Shown here: one piece after another, positions 1 to 9,230 of the stretch
How positions within the stretch are numbered: position 1 is the first letter of the stretch
Layout: every line of letters begins with the position of its first letter
DNA from: Lachnospiraceae bacterium
Lineage (GTDB): Bacteria; Bacillota; Clostridia; Lachnospirales; Lachnospiraceae
DNA: 64,000 nucleotides
Assembly (NCBI GenBank): GCA_014239155.1
Contig: JAAZZQ010000076.1
Coordinates: forward strand, 1 to 64,000
Reading direction: 5' to 3'
Program-made: the position numbers and the translations under genes
Notes under the pieces: generated by a model
Seen by the model: only the letters and a program-made list of their open reading frames with translations
The model's database searches: none
Told to the model about the DNA's origin: nothing

Positions 1-60
1 ATTATGCCCTCTTGCCGTTAACGCAGAAACCCTACGATTGATTTTGCTGGATAAAAATGC

Positions 61-122
61 AATAATCCCAGATATCTTTTTGCTTAAACAGCATAAAAAG
101 ATGTCCGGGATTATTATTTTTC
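61..122 (+). terminator. Rho-independent terminator of an upstream gene
   Basis: A long hairpin is visible: AATAATCCC-GATATCTTTTT pairs with AAAAAGAT-GTCCGGGATTATT around a loop of about 14 bases, and it is followed by ATTTTT on the + strand. It probably ends a rightward gene that lies before the window. Confidence 0.75.
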
Positions 123-203
123 CTTAAGTTAATGACATTGTGAAAATACAACTTTTTTGATTTAAAGGGTGCAAATTTTGCTATAGGATACAATATTTGA
201 TAC

Positions 204-354
204 TCCAAAAAGTTAAAATTTGAGTCCAAAATATTATTTATCACTTTGGGATTAGACCTCAAAATCCTGAAAAATTAGCAAGCTCCATTAAGACTCCTTA
301 ATTCAAAGGATCTTAAACAATCAAATCACTAAAAAGTTGTAAACTGCTGTATTT
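204..354 (+). mobile_element. 3' end of an IS982-family element (remnant)
   Basis: This 151-base stretch aligns without any indel to 44504-44654, at about 85% identity by eye. Read from 204 it encodes a short tail, KKLKF then SKILFITLGL, ending at TAG 276-278. The 44.5 kb copy shows the equivalent tail (KKLKFKSKILFITLGLNLE, stop 44576-44578) at the end of a recognisable IS982 transposase pseudogene. The shared sequence stops at GTATTT (354 and 44654), which probably marks the element end. The rest of the transposase is absent here, so this is a dead fragment. Confidence 0.7.
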
Positions 355-764
355 TAATAAAAATCATTGATTTTTTAGATGAGGGATTCTTTCATTATGA
401 CATGATTAATCATCTCTATCCTTTGTCATGTTCCTATGCTGCCATTTTGCTTGAGCAGGAAGGCAAAATGGATTTGTTGATTTCTACATAGAAAAAGGGT
501 TGATGTTTTTTGAAAAACATTATTCTATGACTTTAAACTTTTTATATGCATTGCAGTGTCACAAATAGTTTAAAAATCTGCGTTAATAATATTCTCTATT
601 TATAAAAAAGTTGTAAAGTAGTGTTAATATATGCAATAAGAAGTAATAGTTTTGATTGATTTTACTTGCAAAATATTATTGTTAGAGTTCGTTTCGCAAA
701 TTTTACAAAACAAATTGAATCCAATGGATATCAATGTTATAATCAAAAAATAAGGTAAAAATAG
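355..764. other. Non-coding stretch between the IS remnant and the structured repeat
   Basis: No ORF with a ribosome-binding site is visible. The stretch is very AT-rich. It contains a loose inverted repeat, GCCATTTTGC / GGCAAAATGG, near 440-471. At about 606-623 the sequence AAAAGTTGTAAAGTAGTGT resembles the IS982 terminus seen at 332-350, so it may be another relic end, but the match is short. Confidence 0.4.
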
Positions 765-911
765 GTTACAGTTCAGCTTAGGACTTTGCATTTACTGCAA
801 ATTATGGCTTTATAAGCCATGTAAAATTGTGTAGTGGCACAAGTGCATCAAGTCATCGCGAAGCGATTATGTATGACTTGATGATGTGGAAGTCAAAGGC
901 TGGACTGTTAC
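765..911 (+). repeat. Structured MITE-like repeat, copy 1
   Basis: The ends form imperfect terminal inverted repeats (GTTACAGTTCAG at 765-776, CTGGACTGTTAC at 900-911). Inside are three hairpins: TTTGCA/TGCAAA, ATGGCTT/AAGCCAT, and CATCAAGTCAT/ATGACTTGATG (846-883). The left half reappears almost exactly, inverted, at 9456-9624, and a more distant relative lies at 41053-41352. No coding capacity is seen. Its distance from the next gene (935) would place it in a leader or promoter region. Confidence 0.7.
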
Positions 912-934
912 AAAAATAGAAGAGGAGGGGAAGA

Positions 935-1414
935 ATGCCTCACAAAGCAATAGAAGATTTTTTGAGTGAAATGCATTCTATAAATTGGTTTGAGCACAGC
1001 GGGTGCCCCAATGAAAATTATTATATGGTTTTTTCTCTTTATGAGGCGTGTGACAAATGGGGAGAGCAATCTTTTGCGGTTTGGGAGTCTCAGATTTGTG
1101 CACTGGAAGATATCGCCATAGAAAAAATGGGTGATGATGTTATTGATGAAGTGTTTGACACTGTTTCGGCAGCAATTGGCGATATTGTTTGGGAAAAATT
1201 TGGTGCGTATATAGATAGACAACATTTAGAGGAAGAATCAGCAGTTAGTTTTGAACTTTTTGATGATATTAAACGGGATATAGCATGGGGATGCATTGAA
1301 AAAATATTGGATATCTCTGGTTTTTTTACGATGCTGATAGAAATTTATAAGAAGGGATATTTTCCGTGTTCATGGGTAGGAATATATCCTTCTGGTCAGG
1401 TAGTTGTATTATAA
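935..1414 (+). CDS. Conserved-looking small cytoplasmic protein of unknown function
   Basis: This 159-residue acidic protein has no signal peptide and no membrane segment. A strong ribosome-binding site (GAGGAGGGG at about 921-929) sits in front of the ATG, which supports a real gene. The N-terminal half has many Asp and Glu residues and reads as helical. The end is more hydrophobic and finishes in a strand-like GIYPSGQVVVL. I do not recognise the family. The size, acidity and lack of obvious catalytic motifs would suit an immunity-type or SMI1-like protein, but that is speculation. It lies 36 bases before the GH31 gene, so the two may be co-transcribed. Confidence 0.7.
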   Translation: MPHKAIEDFLSEMHSINWFEHSGCPNENYYMVFSLYEACDKWGEQSFAVWESQICALEDIAIEKMGDDVIDEVFDTVSAAIGDIVWEKFGAYIDRQHLEEESAVSFELFDDIKRDIAWGCIEKILDISGFFTMLIEIYKKGYFPCSWVGIYPSGQVVVL

Positions 1415-1450
1415 TAGTCTTTGGTTAGGAGAAAGGTATGGTTATTTAAT

Positions 1451-3490
1451 ATGGTATTCAAAAAAGAAAATGGGGCATTGGTTTGCTATAACAATGGAGA
1501 GATTCTTCGGATAGAAAGTTGGGGGAAGGATTCTCTTAGAGTTAGAAGTACAATGTTAGGGCAATTTACAGGGAATGATTGGGCGTTAACGGAGGTTCCA
1601 GCTAAAACGGATGCATGTGTAGAAGTCAAGTCAGTCAAACATTGGGTTGGTGATGGGACACTTGATAAGCGAGAAATAGCAACTATAGTAAATGGACGAA
1701 TAAAAGCAGTTGTTAATTTTGTTGGTATTATTTCTTTTTACAAAGATGATAAATTAATTCTTCGTGAGTATTATCGTATGTATGATGGGACCATTTCAAA
1801 GAGCAGCCGTTGTTTGAAAATTGTGAATCGTGAGTGGAAAGGAATTATTGGAGGCAATGAGTACTCTTTAAATGTTAAGTTTGATCCAAATCCGGATGAA
1901 AAGATATTCGGTATGGGGCAATATCAGGATAATTGTTTGGATTTAAAAGGCTGTGTACTTGAACTTGCCCAGAGGAACTCTCAAATTTCTGTACCGTTTG
2001 CTGTCTCTTCGCTTGGATATGGTTTTTTATGGAATAATCCGGCAGTAGGCCGTGTCACCTTTGGCAATAATTATACAGAATGGATTGCCAGATCTACAAA
2101 AGAGTTGGATTATTATATTACAGTGGCAGATACACCAAAAGGTATTATTGATAATTATACAAAAGCCACGGGACATGCGGATATATTTCCCGAAGATTTG
2201 ATGGGATTATGGCAGTGTAAATTGCGATATCGAACGCAGGAGGAGGTTTTAACCGTCGCTCGTCAATATCAAAAAGAAGGAATTAAAATTGATTTGATTA
2301 TCATTGATTTTTTCCATTGGACACTGCAAGGTGACTGGAAGTTTGACAAAACGTATTGGCCAGATCCAAAAGCGATGGTCGATGAACTTCATCGTATGGG
2401 GATTAAGGTTATTGTCTCAGTATGGCCATCTGTTGACAGGAAAAGTGAAAACTTTGGTCCAATGATGGAAAGAGGATTGCTAATCAGAACAGAGCGTGGT
2501 GCTGCGCAGACTTACGATTATCAAGGCGATTGTGTTGAGATTGATGTATTTAATCCTGAAACGCGCAAGTATGTATGGGAAGTGTGTAAACAAAATTATT
2601 ATGATTTGGGAATAGATGGCTTCTGGCTTGACAATTCAGAACCTGATTATGGGGTATATGATTTTGAAAACTATAGATATTCTAGTGGTCCAGCGCTTGA
2701 AGTAAGCAATCAGTATCCACAGTGGTATAGCCGTGTATTTTATGATGAAATGAGCAAAGGTAAAAGCACAGTTGTTAATTTGTTAAGATGTGCATGGGCG
2801 GGGTCTCAAAAATATGGCAATGTTGTTTGGTCAGGTGATGTGCCTTCGTCTTTTGAAGCTTTTGAAGACCAGCTTCAATGTGGTCTTAATATGGGGCTTG
2901 CAGGTATTCCGTGGTGGACTACAGACATTGGTGGATTTATGACAGATGATGTCAATGATCCTGATTTTAGGCAATTGTTAATTAGATGGTATCAATTCGC
3001 TGTATATACAGCAGTTATGCGTATGCATGGCGATAGAGGTCCTTATAATATTCCTGCCTTGGATACGCGTGATTGGGGCGGCGGCTATCTCCATACTGGG
3101 CAGCCTAACGAATTGTGGAGTTATGGAGAAGAGAATTACTTAATTATGAAGAAATATTATAACCTTCGTATAAGTATGCATAATTATATTAAGAAATTAT
3201 ATGAAGAGGCACACACAAATGGTTCACCACTTATGCGCACAATGTTCTATGAGTTTCCAAACGATCAGAAATGTTGGGAATTGAAAGATCAATATATGTT
3301 TGGTGATAAATATTTGGTAGCACCTATTTTACAGTTAAATCAGTTTGAGAGAACTGTTTATCTTCCAGCGGGAACATGGACATTGACATCGACTGGAGAA
3401 AAATTTGTTGGTAAGCAATCTGTTTGCGTAGATGCACCTATAGAATATATGCCTGTATTTGAGAAAGCAAGTACAATGAATAATAATTAA
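1451..3490 (+). CDS. Glycoside hydrolase family 31 (alpha-xylosidase/alpha-glucosidase-like)
   Basis: The protein hydrolyses an alpha-linked glycoside by the retaining mechanism of family 31. An N-terminal beta-sandwich leads into a TIM barrel. The nucleophile motif is GFWLDNSEP (Asp about 394) and the acid/base motif is WSGDVPSSF (Asp about 463). The following WWTTDIGGF and MRMHGDRGP also fit the family. There is no signal peptide, so it probably acts in the cytoplasm on imported oligosaccharides. I chose ATG 1451; an in-frame TTG exists at 1421, and an AGGAGAAAGG site lies at 1427-1436, a rather long 14 bases from the ATG. Length (679 aa) is normal for bacterial GH31. Alpha-xylosidase versus alpha-glucosidase cannot be decided here, although a xylulokinase lies elsewhere in the window. 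Confidence 0.9.
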   Translation: MVFKKENGALVCYNNGEILRIESWGKDSLRVRSTMLGQFTGNDWALTEVPAKTDACVEVKSVKHWVGDGTLDKREIATIVNGRIKAVVNFVGIISFYKDDKLILREYYRMYDGTISKSSRCLKIVNREWKGIIGGNEYSLNVKFDPNPDEKIFGMGQYQDNCLDLKGCVLELAQRNSQISVPFAVSSLGYGFLWNNPAVGRVTFGNNYTEWIARSTKELDYYITVADTPKGIIDNYTKATGHADIFPEDLMGLWQCKLRYRTQEEVLTVARQYQKEGIKIDLIIIDFFHWTLQGDWKFDKTYWPDPKAMVDELHRMGIKVIVSVWPSVDRKSENFGPMMERGLLIRTERGAAQTYDYQGDCVEIDVFNPETRKYVWEVCKQNYYDLGIDGFWLDNSEPDYGVYDFENYRYSSGPALEVSNQYPQWYSRVFYDEMSKGKSTVVNLLRCAWAGSQKYGNVVWSGDVPSSFEAFEDQLQCGLNMGLAGIPWWTTDIGGFMTDDVNDPDFRQLLIRWYQFAVYTAVMRMHGDRGPYNIPALDTRDWGGGYLHTGQPNELWSYGEENYLIMKKYYNLRISMHNYIKKLYEEAHTNGSPLMRTMFYEFPNDQKCWELKDQYMFGDKYLVAPILQLNQFERTVYLPAGTWTLTSTGEKFVGKQSVCVDAPIEYMPVFEKASTMNNN

Positions 3491-3807
3491 CGGATACCTT
3501 GACTTGTTTGCTTGCTCATCTGCCAAGGACTAGAGTCCTTTGTTGTCGTCAATCGCCGTAGCCATCGCTACGGCTTATTCCTCCGCATTCCATAGGGGTA
3601 ACAATACTTTGTCAATGTATTAGAGATTTATTATTCGTTATACGAACTGGGAAGGATAGTGCACTGCTGTATCAAATAGAATTTCCGAACAGTGTGGTAC
3701 AATGCCCAAATTTAGAATTGTATGTTTAGCAGATGGAAACAGTTTAGCCATGCCCATTTTGTATGGCTGAACGATTCCAGCAAAAAGGAAAATCTTTTAA
3801 AAACCAC
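3491..3807. other. Intergenic region with two hairpins
   Basis: No gene is seen. AAGGACT-AG-AGTCCTT (3525-3540) followed by TGTTGT is a weak terminator candidate for the GH31 gene. GCCGTAGC-CATC-GCTACGGC (3555-3574) is a second perfect 8-bp hairpin without a T-run. The remainder, up to the PBP promoters, shows nothing I can name. Confidence 0.45.
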
Positions 3808-3836
3808 TTGACATATAAATCTTACTAATGTAATAT
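3808..3836 (+). promoter_or_regulatory. Promoter P1 with BlaI-type operator for the PBP gene
   Basis: TTGACA (3808-3813), 17 bases, then TAATAT (3831-3836) form a near-consensus sigma-A promoter. The dyad TTACTAATGTAA (3822-3833) overlaps the spacer and -10. It has the TTAC...TGTAA form of known BlaI/MecI operators and resembles the site in front of blaI in this window. Confidence 0.8.
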
Positions 3837-3905
3837 TTATATCAGTATTTTAGATTGTCTTTTATTGTGCTGTTGGATTCTTTAAAGAAATTATTTGCAA
3901 ATTTT

Positions 3906-3934
3906 TTTACACATAAGTCTTACAATTGTAATAT
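3906..3934 (+). promoter_or_regulatory. Promoter P2 with a second BlaI-type operator
   Basis: TTTACA (3906-3911), 17 bases, then TAATAT (3929-3934). The perfect palindrome TTACAATTGTAA (3920-3931) occupies the same position relative to the -10 as in P1. About 30 bases around each operator align with each other, so the promoter/operator unit looks duplicated about 98 bases apart. Confidence 0.75.
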
Positions 3935-4042
3935 TTAGGTATAGAAATGCTTTGATATGTCTTATCAAAGAATCGTTTGTACAACTGGCATCAGCTAGTT
4001 TTCTCTAATTTTTTATGCATTTTAGAAAGGACAAAGAAGAAA

Positions 4043-6877
4043 ATGACAGGTAGGTTTCACAATACAAATCAGGAGGCGCTGGGCGGTATAAAAAAACAAA
4101 GTCTAAGATGTTTTATACTGTTTCTTATATTTGTAGTTCTTTTCTCAATCTTACTTTATCGTTTATTTGTGTTACAGATTGTAAATGGGCAAAGCTATGT
4201 AGAAGATTTTGAACTTAAGGTTACAAGGACTGTCAGAGATTCTAATACAAGAGGAATAATATATGATTGTAATGGAGATGTTTTGGCATACAATAAATTG
4301 GTTTATACAGTTACAATGGTGGATGAAGGTTCTTATTTATCAGAACGGGAGCGTCAATTAACGATAAATAGCGTGATTTATAATGTGGTAACAAAACTAA
4401 ATGAAAATAAGGAACAGATAAATAATGAATTAAAAATAAAGATAGGTGAAGATGGTAATTATGTGTTTACGGTGACGGGGGAATCATTAACACGGTTTAA
4501 AGCGGATATCTTTGGAAAGGCAGATTCCAATACTATGACATCAAAACAAATAAATATGAGTGCAAATGATATTATTGAATTTCTGTCAGGAAATAGCAAG
4601 TTTGCACTTTATGGAGTAGGAAAAAGTGTTTATTCCAAGGAAGAATTACAGAAATATGGATTGCCAAAACAGTACACACAAGAGGAAGTTTTAACAATTG
4701 TGGGGATAAGATATATGCTATCAGTAAATGCATATAAAAAGTATGTGCCTATTGTTTTGGCAAGAAATGTCTCGGAAAAAACAGTTGCCTATATATTGGA
4801 AAATACGCAATCCTTAGCGGGAATAGAGATTGGGCAGGATTGGGATAGGGTTTATGCTGGAGGAGAAGCATTTTCTCATATTCTTGGTTATATAGGAAAA
4901 ATTTCATCAGAAGAAATAGAAAAGTATGCCAATTCTGATAAAAATTATACGTCTGATTCTATTGTTGGAAAAGCAGGAATTGAACAGTATTTGGAGGATA
5001 AATTACAGGGAATTGACGGAGAGAGACAAATAACAGTAAACAATATGGGAAAAATAGTTGGAGAAGAGAAAATAATAAGCGAATCTACAAGTGGAAAAGA
5101 TGTATATCTTTCTATTGATAAAGAGTTGCAGATAACAATTTATAATATCTTAGAACAAAATTTAGCAAGAATTATAGCAGACAATTTAATCAATGAGAAA
5201 ACATTTGATAAAACACATCTTTCCGATACATCAAATATTCGGATTCCCATCTATGATGTCTATATAGCGTTGGTTGATAATTCGGTTATTCAATTGAGTG
5301 ATTTTTATAGTGCTGATGCAACAGAATTAGAACAGTATATTGCAGAGCTGTTAGAGGAAAAAAATAGACAAGTGTCAGAGTCTTTAAGGAAAGAATTATT
5401 GGAGAACAATACAGACTATAATCTTTTATCAAAGGAAATGCAGGAATATATATTGTACATTACAAGTCAAATGGAACTTTTGAATGATGCTTCTATTGAT
5501 AAAGAGGATGAAATATATAAAAAGTGGAAAGACAAGAACAAAATTAGCGCAAAAGAATTTTTGACTTATGCAATAGAGAAAGGCTGGATTACACCCAAAA
5601 CAATTGATTCAAAACAGGGGTATTATACAATAGAGGAAATGTATGTCTTATTGGTAGAAAATATAGAGAAGAAAATAACAAATAGCAGCGAATTTAAAAA
5701 GGTATTATTTAAGTGGTTGCTCCTTGAGGATCGTATCCGTGGAAAGGATATTTGCCAGCTTTTATATGACCAGCAGATTTTATCCTTTATTGATAAAGAC
5801 TATGAAAAATTAATTTCAGGGTCAATAGATGCATTTTCATTTATAAAAAAGAAAATTCAGCAAGTAGAAATAACACCAGCACAATTAGCTTTAGACCCCT
5901 GTTCTGCATCGGCAGTTGTCATACAACAGGAAACGGGAAAGGTACTGGCTTTAGTATCCTATCCGGGATACGACAACAATCGTCTGGCAAATCAAATGGA
6001 TTCTGCATATTATAATAAGCTTTTAAATGACAAGTCGCTGCCATTATACAATAGGGCGACACAGCAATTGACAGCTCCGGGATCCACATTAAAGCCAATC
6101 ACAATTATTGCAGGTTTACAGGAGGGCGTTATTTCTCCCGATAGTTCTGTACTATGTGATGGGGTTTTTGATAAGGTAATCCCCAACTTAAAATGTTGGA
6201 AGCATACAGGGCATGGTAATGTTATAAATGCACCAACAGCACTACAGTATTCTTGTAATGACTATCTATGTGAGATAGCATATCGTTTGGGAGCTGTAGA
6301 TGGAACAAAATACACAGATAATATTGCGTTAGAACGTTTGCAGAAATATGCAAAACTCTTTTGCTTGGATAAAAAATCGGGAATTGAGATAACAGAATCA
6401 CAGCCTCATGTAACAGATGCGCATAGTATTCCATCGGCAATTGGACAGGGGACGCATAATTATACAACAATACAATTGGCAAGATATGTGAATACAATTG
6501 CTTCTGAAGGAAATATTTTTCAGCTTTCTTTAATAAAAGGAATAACAGATACAAATGGAGCGTTAATAGAGACGGATGTGGTGTTAGAAAACAAGGTGGA
6601 ATTGCAAGATACCATATGGGACACGGTACATTTGGGAATGGAGCAGTTTGCACAAAACAATTCTGCCTTGCGTGATATGGAGATTAAGATTGCAGGAAAG
6701 ACTGGAACAGCGCAGGAATCAGAAAATAGACCAGACCATGCATTGTTTGTGGGATATGCACCTGCAAAAGCACCACAGATAACCATAGCAGTACGAATTG
6801 CAAATGGGTATGGTTCATCTAACTCAATTGCTGTGGGAAAAAGTATCTTTAATTATTATTTTGGTTTGCAAAATTAA
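4043..6877 (+). CDS. Inducible class B penicillin-binding protein (PBP2/MecA-type transpeptidase)
   Basis: This membrane-anchored D,D-transpeptidase cross-links peptidoglycan. One transmembrane segment (about residues 20-45) precedes a PBP dimerisation-like region (TRGIIYDCNGDVLAYN). A very long middle section of roughly 250 residues follows, and then the transpeptidase domain. The catalytic motifs are STLK (Ser about 681), SCN (737-739) and KTGT (886-889). The start ATG at 4043 has AGAAAGGA upstream; a longer TTG reading from 3977 lacks a site and begins within the leader. Two BlaI-type operators precede it, and blaI-blaR1 follow in the opposite direction. The arrangement therefore looks like mecA: a beta-lactam-induced, possibly low-affinity PBP. 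At 944 residues it is longer than MecA. Low affinity cannot be shown from sequence. Confidence 0.88.
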   Translation: MTGRFHNTNQEALGGIKKQSLRCFILFLIFVVLFSILLYRLFVLQIVNGQSYVEDFELKVTRTVRDSNTRGIIYDCNGDVLAYNKLVYTVTMVDEGSYLSERERQLTINSVIYNVVTKLNENKEQINNELKIKIGEDGNYVFTVTGESLTRFKADIFGKADSNTMTSKQINMSANDIIEFLSGNSKFALYGVGKSVYSKEELQKYGLPKQYTQEEVLTIVGIRYMLSVNAYKKYVPIVLARNVSEKTVAYILENTQSLAGIEIGQDWDRVYAGGEAFSHILGYIGKISSEEIEKYANSDKNYTSDSIVGKAGIEQYLEDKLQGIDGERQITVNNMGKIVGEEKIISESTSGKDVYLSIDKELQITIYNILEQNLARIIADNLINEKTFDKTHLSDTSNIRIPIYDVYIALVDNSVIQLSDFYSADATELEQYIAELLEEKNRQVSESLRKELLENNTDYNLLSKEMQEYILYITSQMELLNDASIDKEDEIYKKWKDKNKISAKEFLTYAIEKGWITPKTIDSKQGYYTIEEMYVLLVENIEKKITNSSEFKKVLFKWLLLEDRIRGKDICQLLYDQQILSFIDKDYEKLISGSIDAFSFIKKKIQQVEITPAQLALDPCSASAVVIQQETGKVLALVSYPGYDNNRLANQMDSAYYNKLLNDKSLPLYNRATQQLTAPGSTLKPITIIAGLQEGVISPDSSVLCDGVFDKVIPNLKCWKHTGHGNVINAPTALQYSCNDYLCEIAYRLGAVDGTKYTDNIALERLQKYAKLFCLDKKSGIEITESQPHVTDAHSIPSAIGQGTHNYTTIQLARYVNTIASEGNIFQLSLIKGITDTNGALIETDVVLENKVELQDTIWDTVHLGMEQFAQNNSALRDMEIKIAGKTGTAQESENRPDHALFVGYAPAKAPQITIAVRIANGYGSSNSIAVGKSIFNYYFGLQN

Positions 6878-6933
6878 GAGAAAGAACTGTAACAGGATTG
6901 TCAGAAAAGCTGACAGATATCTGACTAGAAGTT

Positions 6934-6953
6934 GGGGAAGAGAAATCTTCCCC
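6934..6953. terminator. Probable terminator between convergent pbp and blaR1
   Basis: GGGGAAG-A-GAAAT-CTTCCCC forms a clean 7-bp stem between the two convergent stop codons. The downstream T-run is poor (ATTTGATTT), so termination is inferred mainly from position. Confidence 0.45.
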
Positions 6954-6981
6954 ATTTGATTTGGTATCCCATATTGTCAAA

Positions 6982-8823
6982 TTAGAAATCCGAGTGGTAA
7001 TAGGCTTGGTCCTGTTCAGCGTATTTGATATCCCATAGTATTAAATCAGAAAGGATAGAAAATGTAAGTTTTGTGGCAAGAGGACCAGAAGCAAGTGTTT
7101 CATTTTGAATATTTGTGGCAAAGAAGTAGGTGTGATCGTTCTGCTCTATATATCCAATAAACCAGCCAGAAGTATTATAGCCATTTATTTCTTCTGTGCC
7201 TGTCTTTCCAGAAAGTGTGCCACTATCTGTAGAATAAAGGCGGATGGAATCTTTTACAGCTTTGATATTTTCTGGTGAAAATCCAAAATCATTGTAGTAC
7301 AATTTCTTTAGCAGTTCAACCTGTTCAATAGGCGATATCTTTAGTGATGAATTAATCCAATAAGAAGACAAATCGCCTTCAATCAGTTGGTTGCCGTAGC
7401 CTATTTCCTGAACATATTTCTTTATGGATGAAAGGCTAGATTGTCGGTCAAGTGCCTGAAAATACCAGGTGACAGAATTTTGCATAGCAGACTTTAAGGT
7501 CTGATTTGTGTTCCATAGGTCATATATATAAGTTTGCCCGTTCCAAGGAATTAAGGATTGCTCAGGGGTTATTATTCCGGATTCTAGACCCAATAAAGCA
7601 CTGTATATTTTAAAAGTAGAAGCTGGGCAGATACGCGTCGTGGCATATTCTTTATTGTAAATTAGCCAGGAATCTTTTGTTGCATCATATAACACAAAAC
7701 TTCCATGATATTCTTTAAACGCATCGCTCAAATCAATATATGTGATATCACGATTCTTTTCATTAAAGTAGTAATGATTCTTTTCCGCTGCCTGTATGGA
7801 TAGAAACGGAGTCGCACCCAATAAAAAAGTGGCAATCATAAGATATGCAAGTATACTATGTATTTTTTTTCTAAAGGAATCAGGATGATAATTTGCAATG
7901 TTTATCACACGTTTTTTCATTTGTTTCATACTTCCGCTGATGCCAGTAGCAAAAGGAAATGGTGTAAGTGATATCTTTTCTGCAAAATGAATCAAAGTCT
8001 TACCATAGTCTTGATAGGCATTTTCGTTTAACAGTTTTAACACAGCAGTGTCACAGGCAACTTCCCTGTCAGTTTTCATTTCTTTTAGGGAATACCACAC
8101 AAGGGGATTAAACCAATATAACACGCCAAATATATTCATCAAATAATTAGCCAATGCATCTTTGTATTTATAATGCCCTAGCTCATGGAGCAACATGTAT
8201 CGAATATCGTTTGCATTATAATCAGAAATTAAATGAATCGGCAAGTATATACATGGCTTAAATAATCCAGTAATAATGGGAGATCTCAAAAAAGCGGTAC
8301 TATAAATTGGAATAGGCTTTGTTATATGCATTTCATCTAAACAACTACAATACAGTCTGTGTACAGCAGCATTTTGTAATGGCAGTGCAGATTTTTTAAT
8401 TTTGTTTAGGCGCAATATTGAATTTATAATCAGCATAATCATAATAAAAACACCAATTCCCCACAAGATACTTAGGGCAAAGCCAATTGTTGAGGGAGTG
8501 TTTCTACTGACGGATATACTAAAATCATTCATCCAATTTGCGGAGCTTAATTCATTTTGGGCAGCAGTTTGTTCTGTAATTGTTTCACTAGGAGACCCAG
8601 ATATATTTTTAAAGTTTTTAAACCAAGCTAAAATCTGCAAAAAATAGATTGGTTGAATGGGAATAAACGGAACCGCTAACAATGCAAGTAACAAAAACCA
8701 TAAATTATAATGCATTCGACGAGTTAAATTATTTTGAAGCAAATGCTTTAAAAGCAAGAGTATTGCAATAATAATACTAATAAAAATATTGCATATTAGA
8801 AATCGAATGATAAATTCTGGCAC
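6982..8823 (-). CDS. blaR1: BlaR1/MecR1-type beta-lactam sensor-transducer with M56 metalloprotease
   Basis: This membrane protein binds beta-lactam outside the cell and activates an inner-face zinc protease that leads to loss of BlaI. Four hydrophobic segments occupy roughly residues 5-28, 38-66, 112-138 and 322-342. The M56 motif HELGH is at 213-217, with EMKTDREVACD (248-258) supplying the third zinc ligand. The extracellular class D-like sensor domain has STFK (402-405, acylated Ser), SVTWYF (450-455) and KTGT (540-543). Length (613 aa) matches BlaR1. The GTG start at 8823 has GGAGG 8 bases upstream. It lies 18 bases after blaI, so the two share a transcript. Confidence 0.93.
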   Translation of the reverse strand: MPEFIIRFLICNIFISIIIAILLLLKHLLQNNLTRRMHYNLWFLLLALLAVPFIPIQPIYFLQILAWFKNFKNISGSPSETITEQTAAQNELSSANWMNDFSISVSRNTPSTIGFALSILWGIGVFIMIMLIINSILRLNKIKKSALPLQNAAVHRLYCSCLDEMHITKPIPIYSTAFLRSPIITGLFKPCIYLPIHLISDYNANDIRYMLLHELGHYKYKDALANYLMNIFGVLYWFNPLVWYSLKEMKTDREVACDTAVLKLLNENAYQDYGKTLIHFAEKISLTPFPFATGISGSMKQMKKRVINIANYHPDSFRKKIHSILAYLMIATFLLGATPFLSIQAAEKNHYYFNEKNRDITYIDLSDAFKEYHGSFVLYDATKDSWLIYNKEYATTRICPASTFKIYSALLGLESGIITPEQSLIPWNGQTYIYDLWNTNQTLKSAMQNSVTWYFQALDRQSSLSSIKKYVQEIGYGNQLIEGDLSSYWINSSLKISPIEQVELLKKLYYNDFGFSPENIKAVKDSIRLYSTDSGTLSGKTGTEEINGYNTSGWFIGYIEQNDHTYFFATNIQNETLASGPLATKLTFSILSDLILWDIKYAEQDQAYYHSDF

Positions 8824-8841
8824 ATCAATCGCCTCCTTTTT

Positions 8842-9210
8842 CTAATTTTTGGAAAGAAGGGAGCGAAGCTCATCAATTTGAGATTCTGATAGTCTGTCAT
8901 TGTCAATATAGGCAGACAGCATAGACGTAATGTTTCCGTCATAAAAACGATTGAGAAAGGTGTTGCTTTCCTGTCCGATATACTCACGTTCATCTATCAA
9001 TGGCGTATAGACAAACACACGGCTTTGTTTTTCGTAAGAAAGGACTTTTTTTGTCACTAGACGTTTAATCAATGTCTGTATTGTTTTAGGGCTCCAAGTT
9101 GTTGTCTTTACCAAATGGTCTGTTATTTCATTTGTGCTAATGGGAGCATATTTCCATATAATTTTCATAACTTCAAATTCAGCTTCTGAAATTTGGGGCA
9201 GTGATTTCAC
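8842..9210 (-). CDS. blaI: BlaI/MecI-family penicillinase repressor
   Basis: This 122-residue winged-helix repressor belongs to the Penicillinase_R family. It opens with the typical ISEAEFEVMKIIW and has the recognition region TTTWSPKTIQTLIKRLV. The C-terminal half is the dimerisation domain, which in BlaI/MecI carries the site cleaved after BlaR1 activation. The GTG start at 9210 follows GGAGG with normal spacing. Its own promoter region carries the dyad TTACATTTGTAG (9231-9242), and two further sites sit in front of the PBP gene. Autoregulation plus control of the PBP is therefore the simplest reading. Confidence 0.93.
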   Translation of the reverse strand: MKSLPQISEAEFEVMKIIWKYAPISTNEITDHLVKTTTWSPKTIQTLIKRLVTKKVLSYEKQSRVFVYTPLIDEREYIGQESNTFLNRFYDGNITSMLSAYIDNDRLSESQIDELRSLLSKN

Positions 9211-9230
9211 AAAATCTTCCTCCTTAAATC

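Noticed and set aside
605-624. Sequence resembling the IS982 terminus a third time
   Set aside because: The match is about 18 bases in AT-rich DNA and lacks the adjoining transposase tail, so chance is likely.
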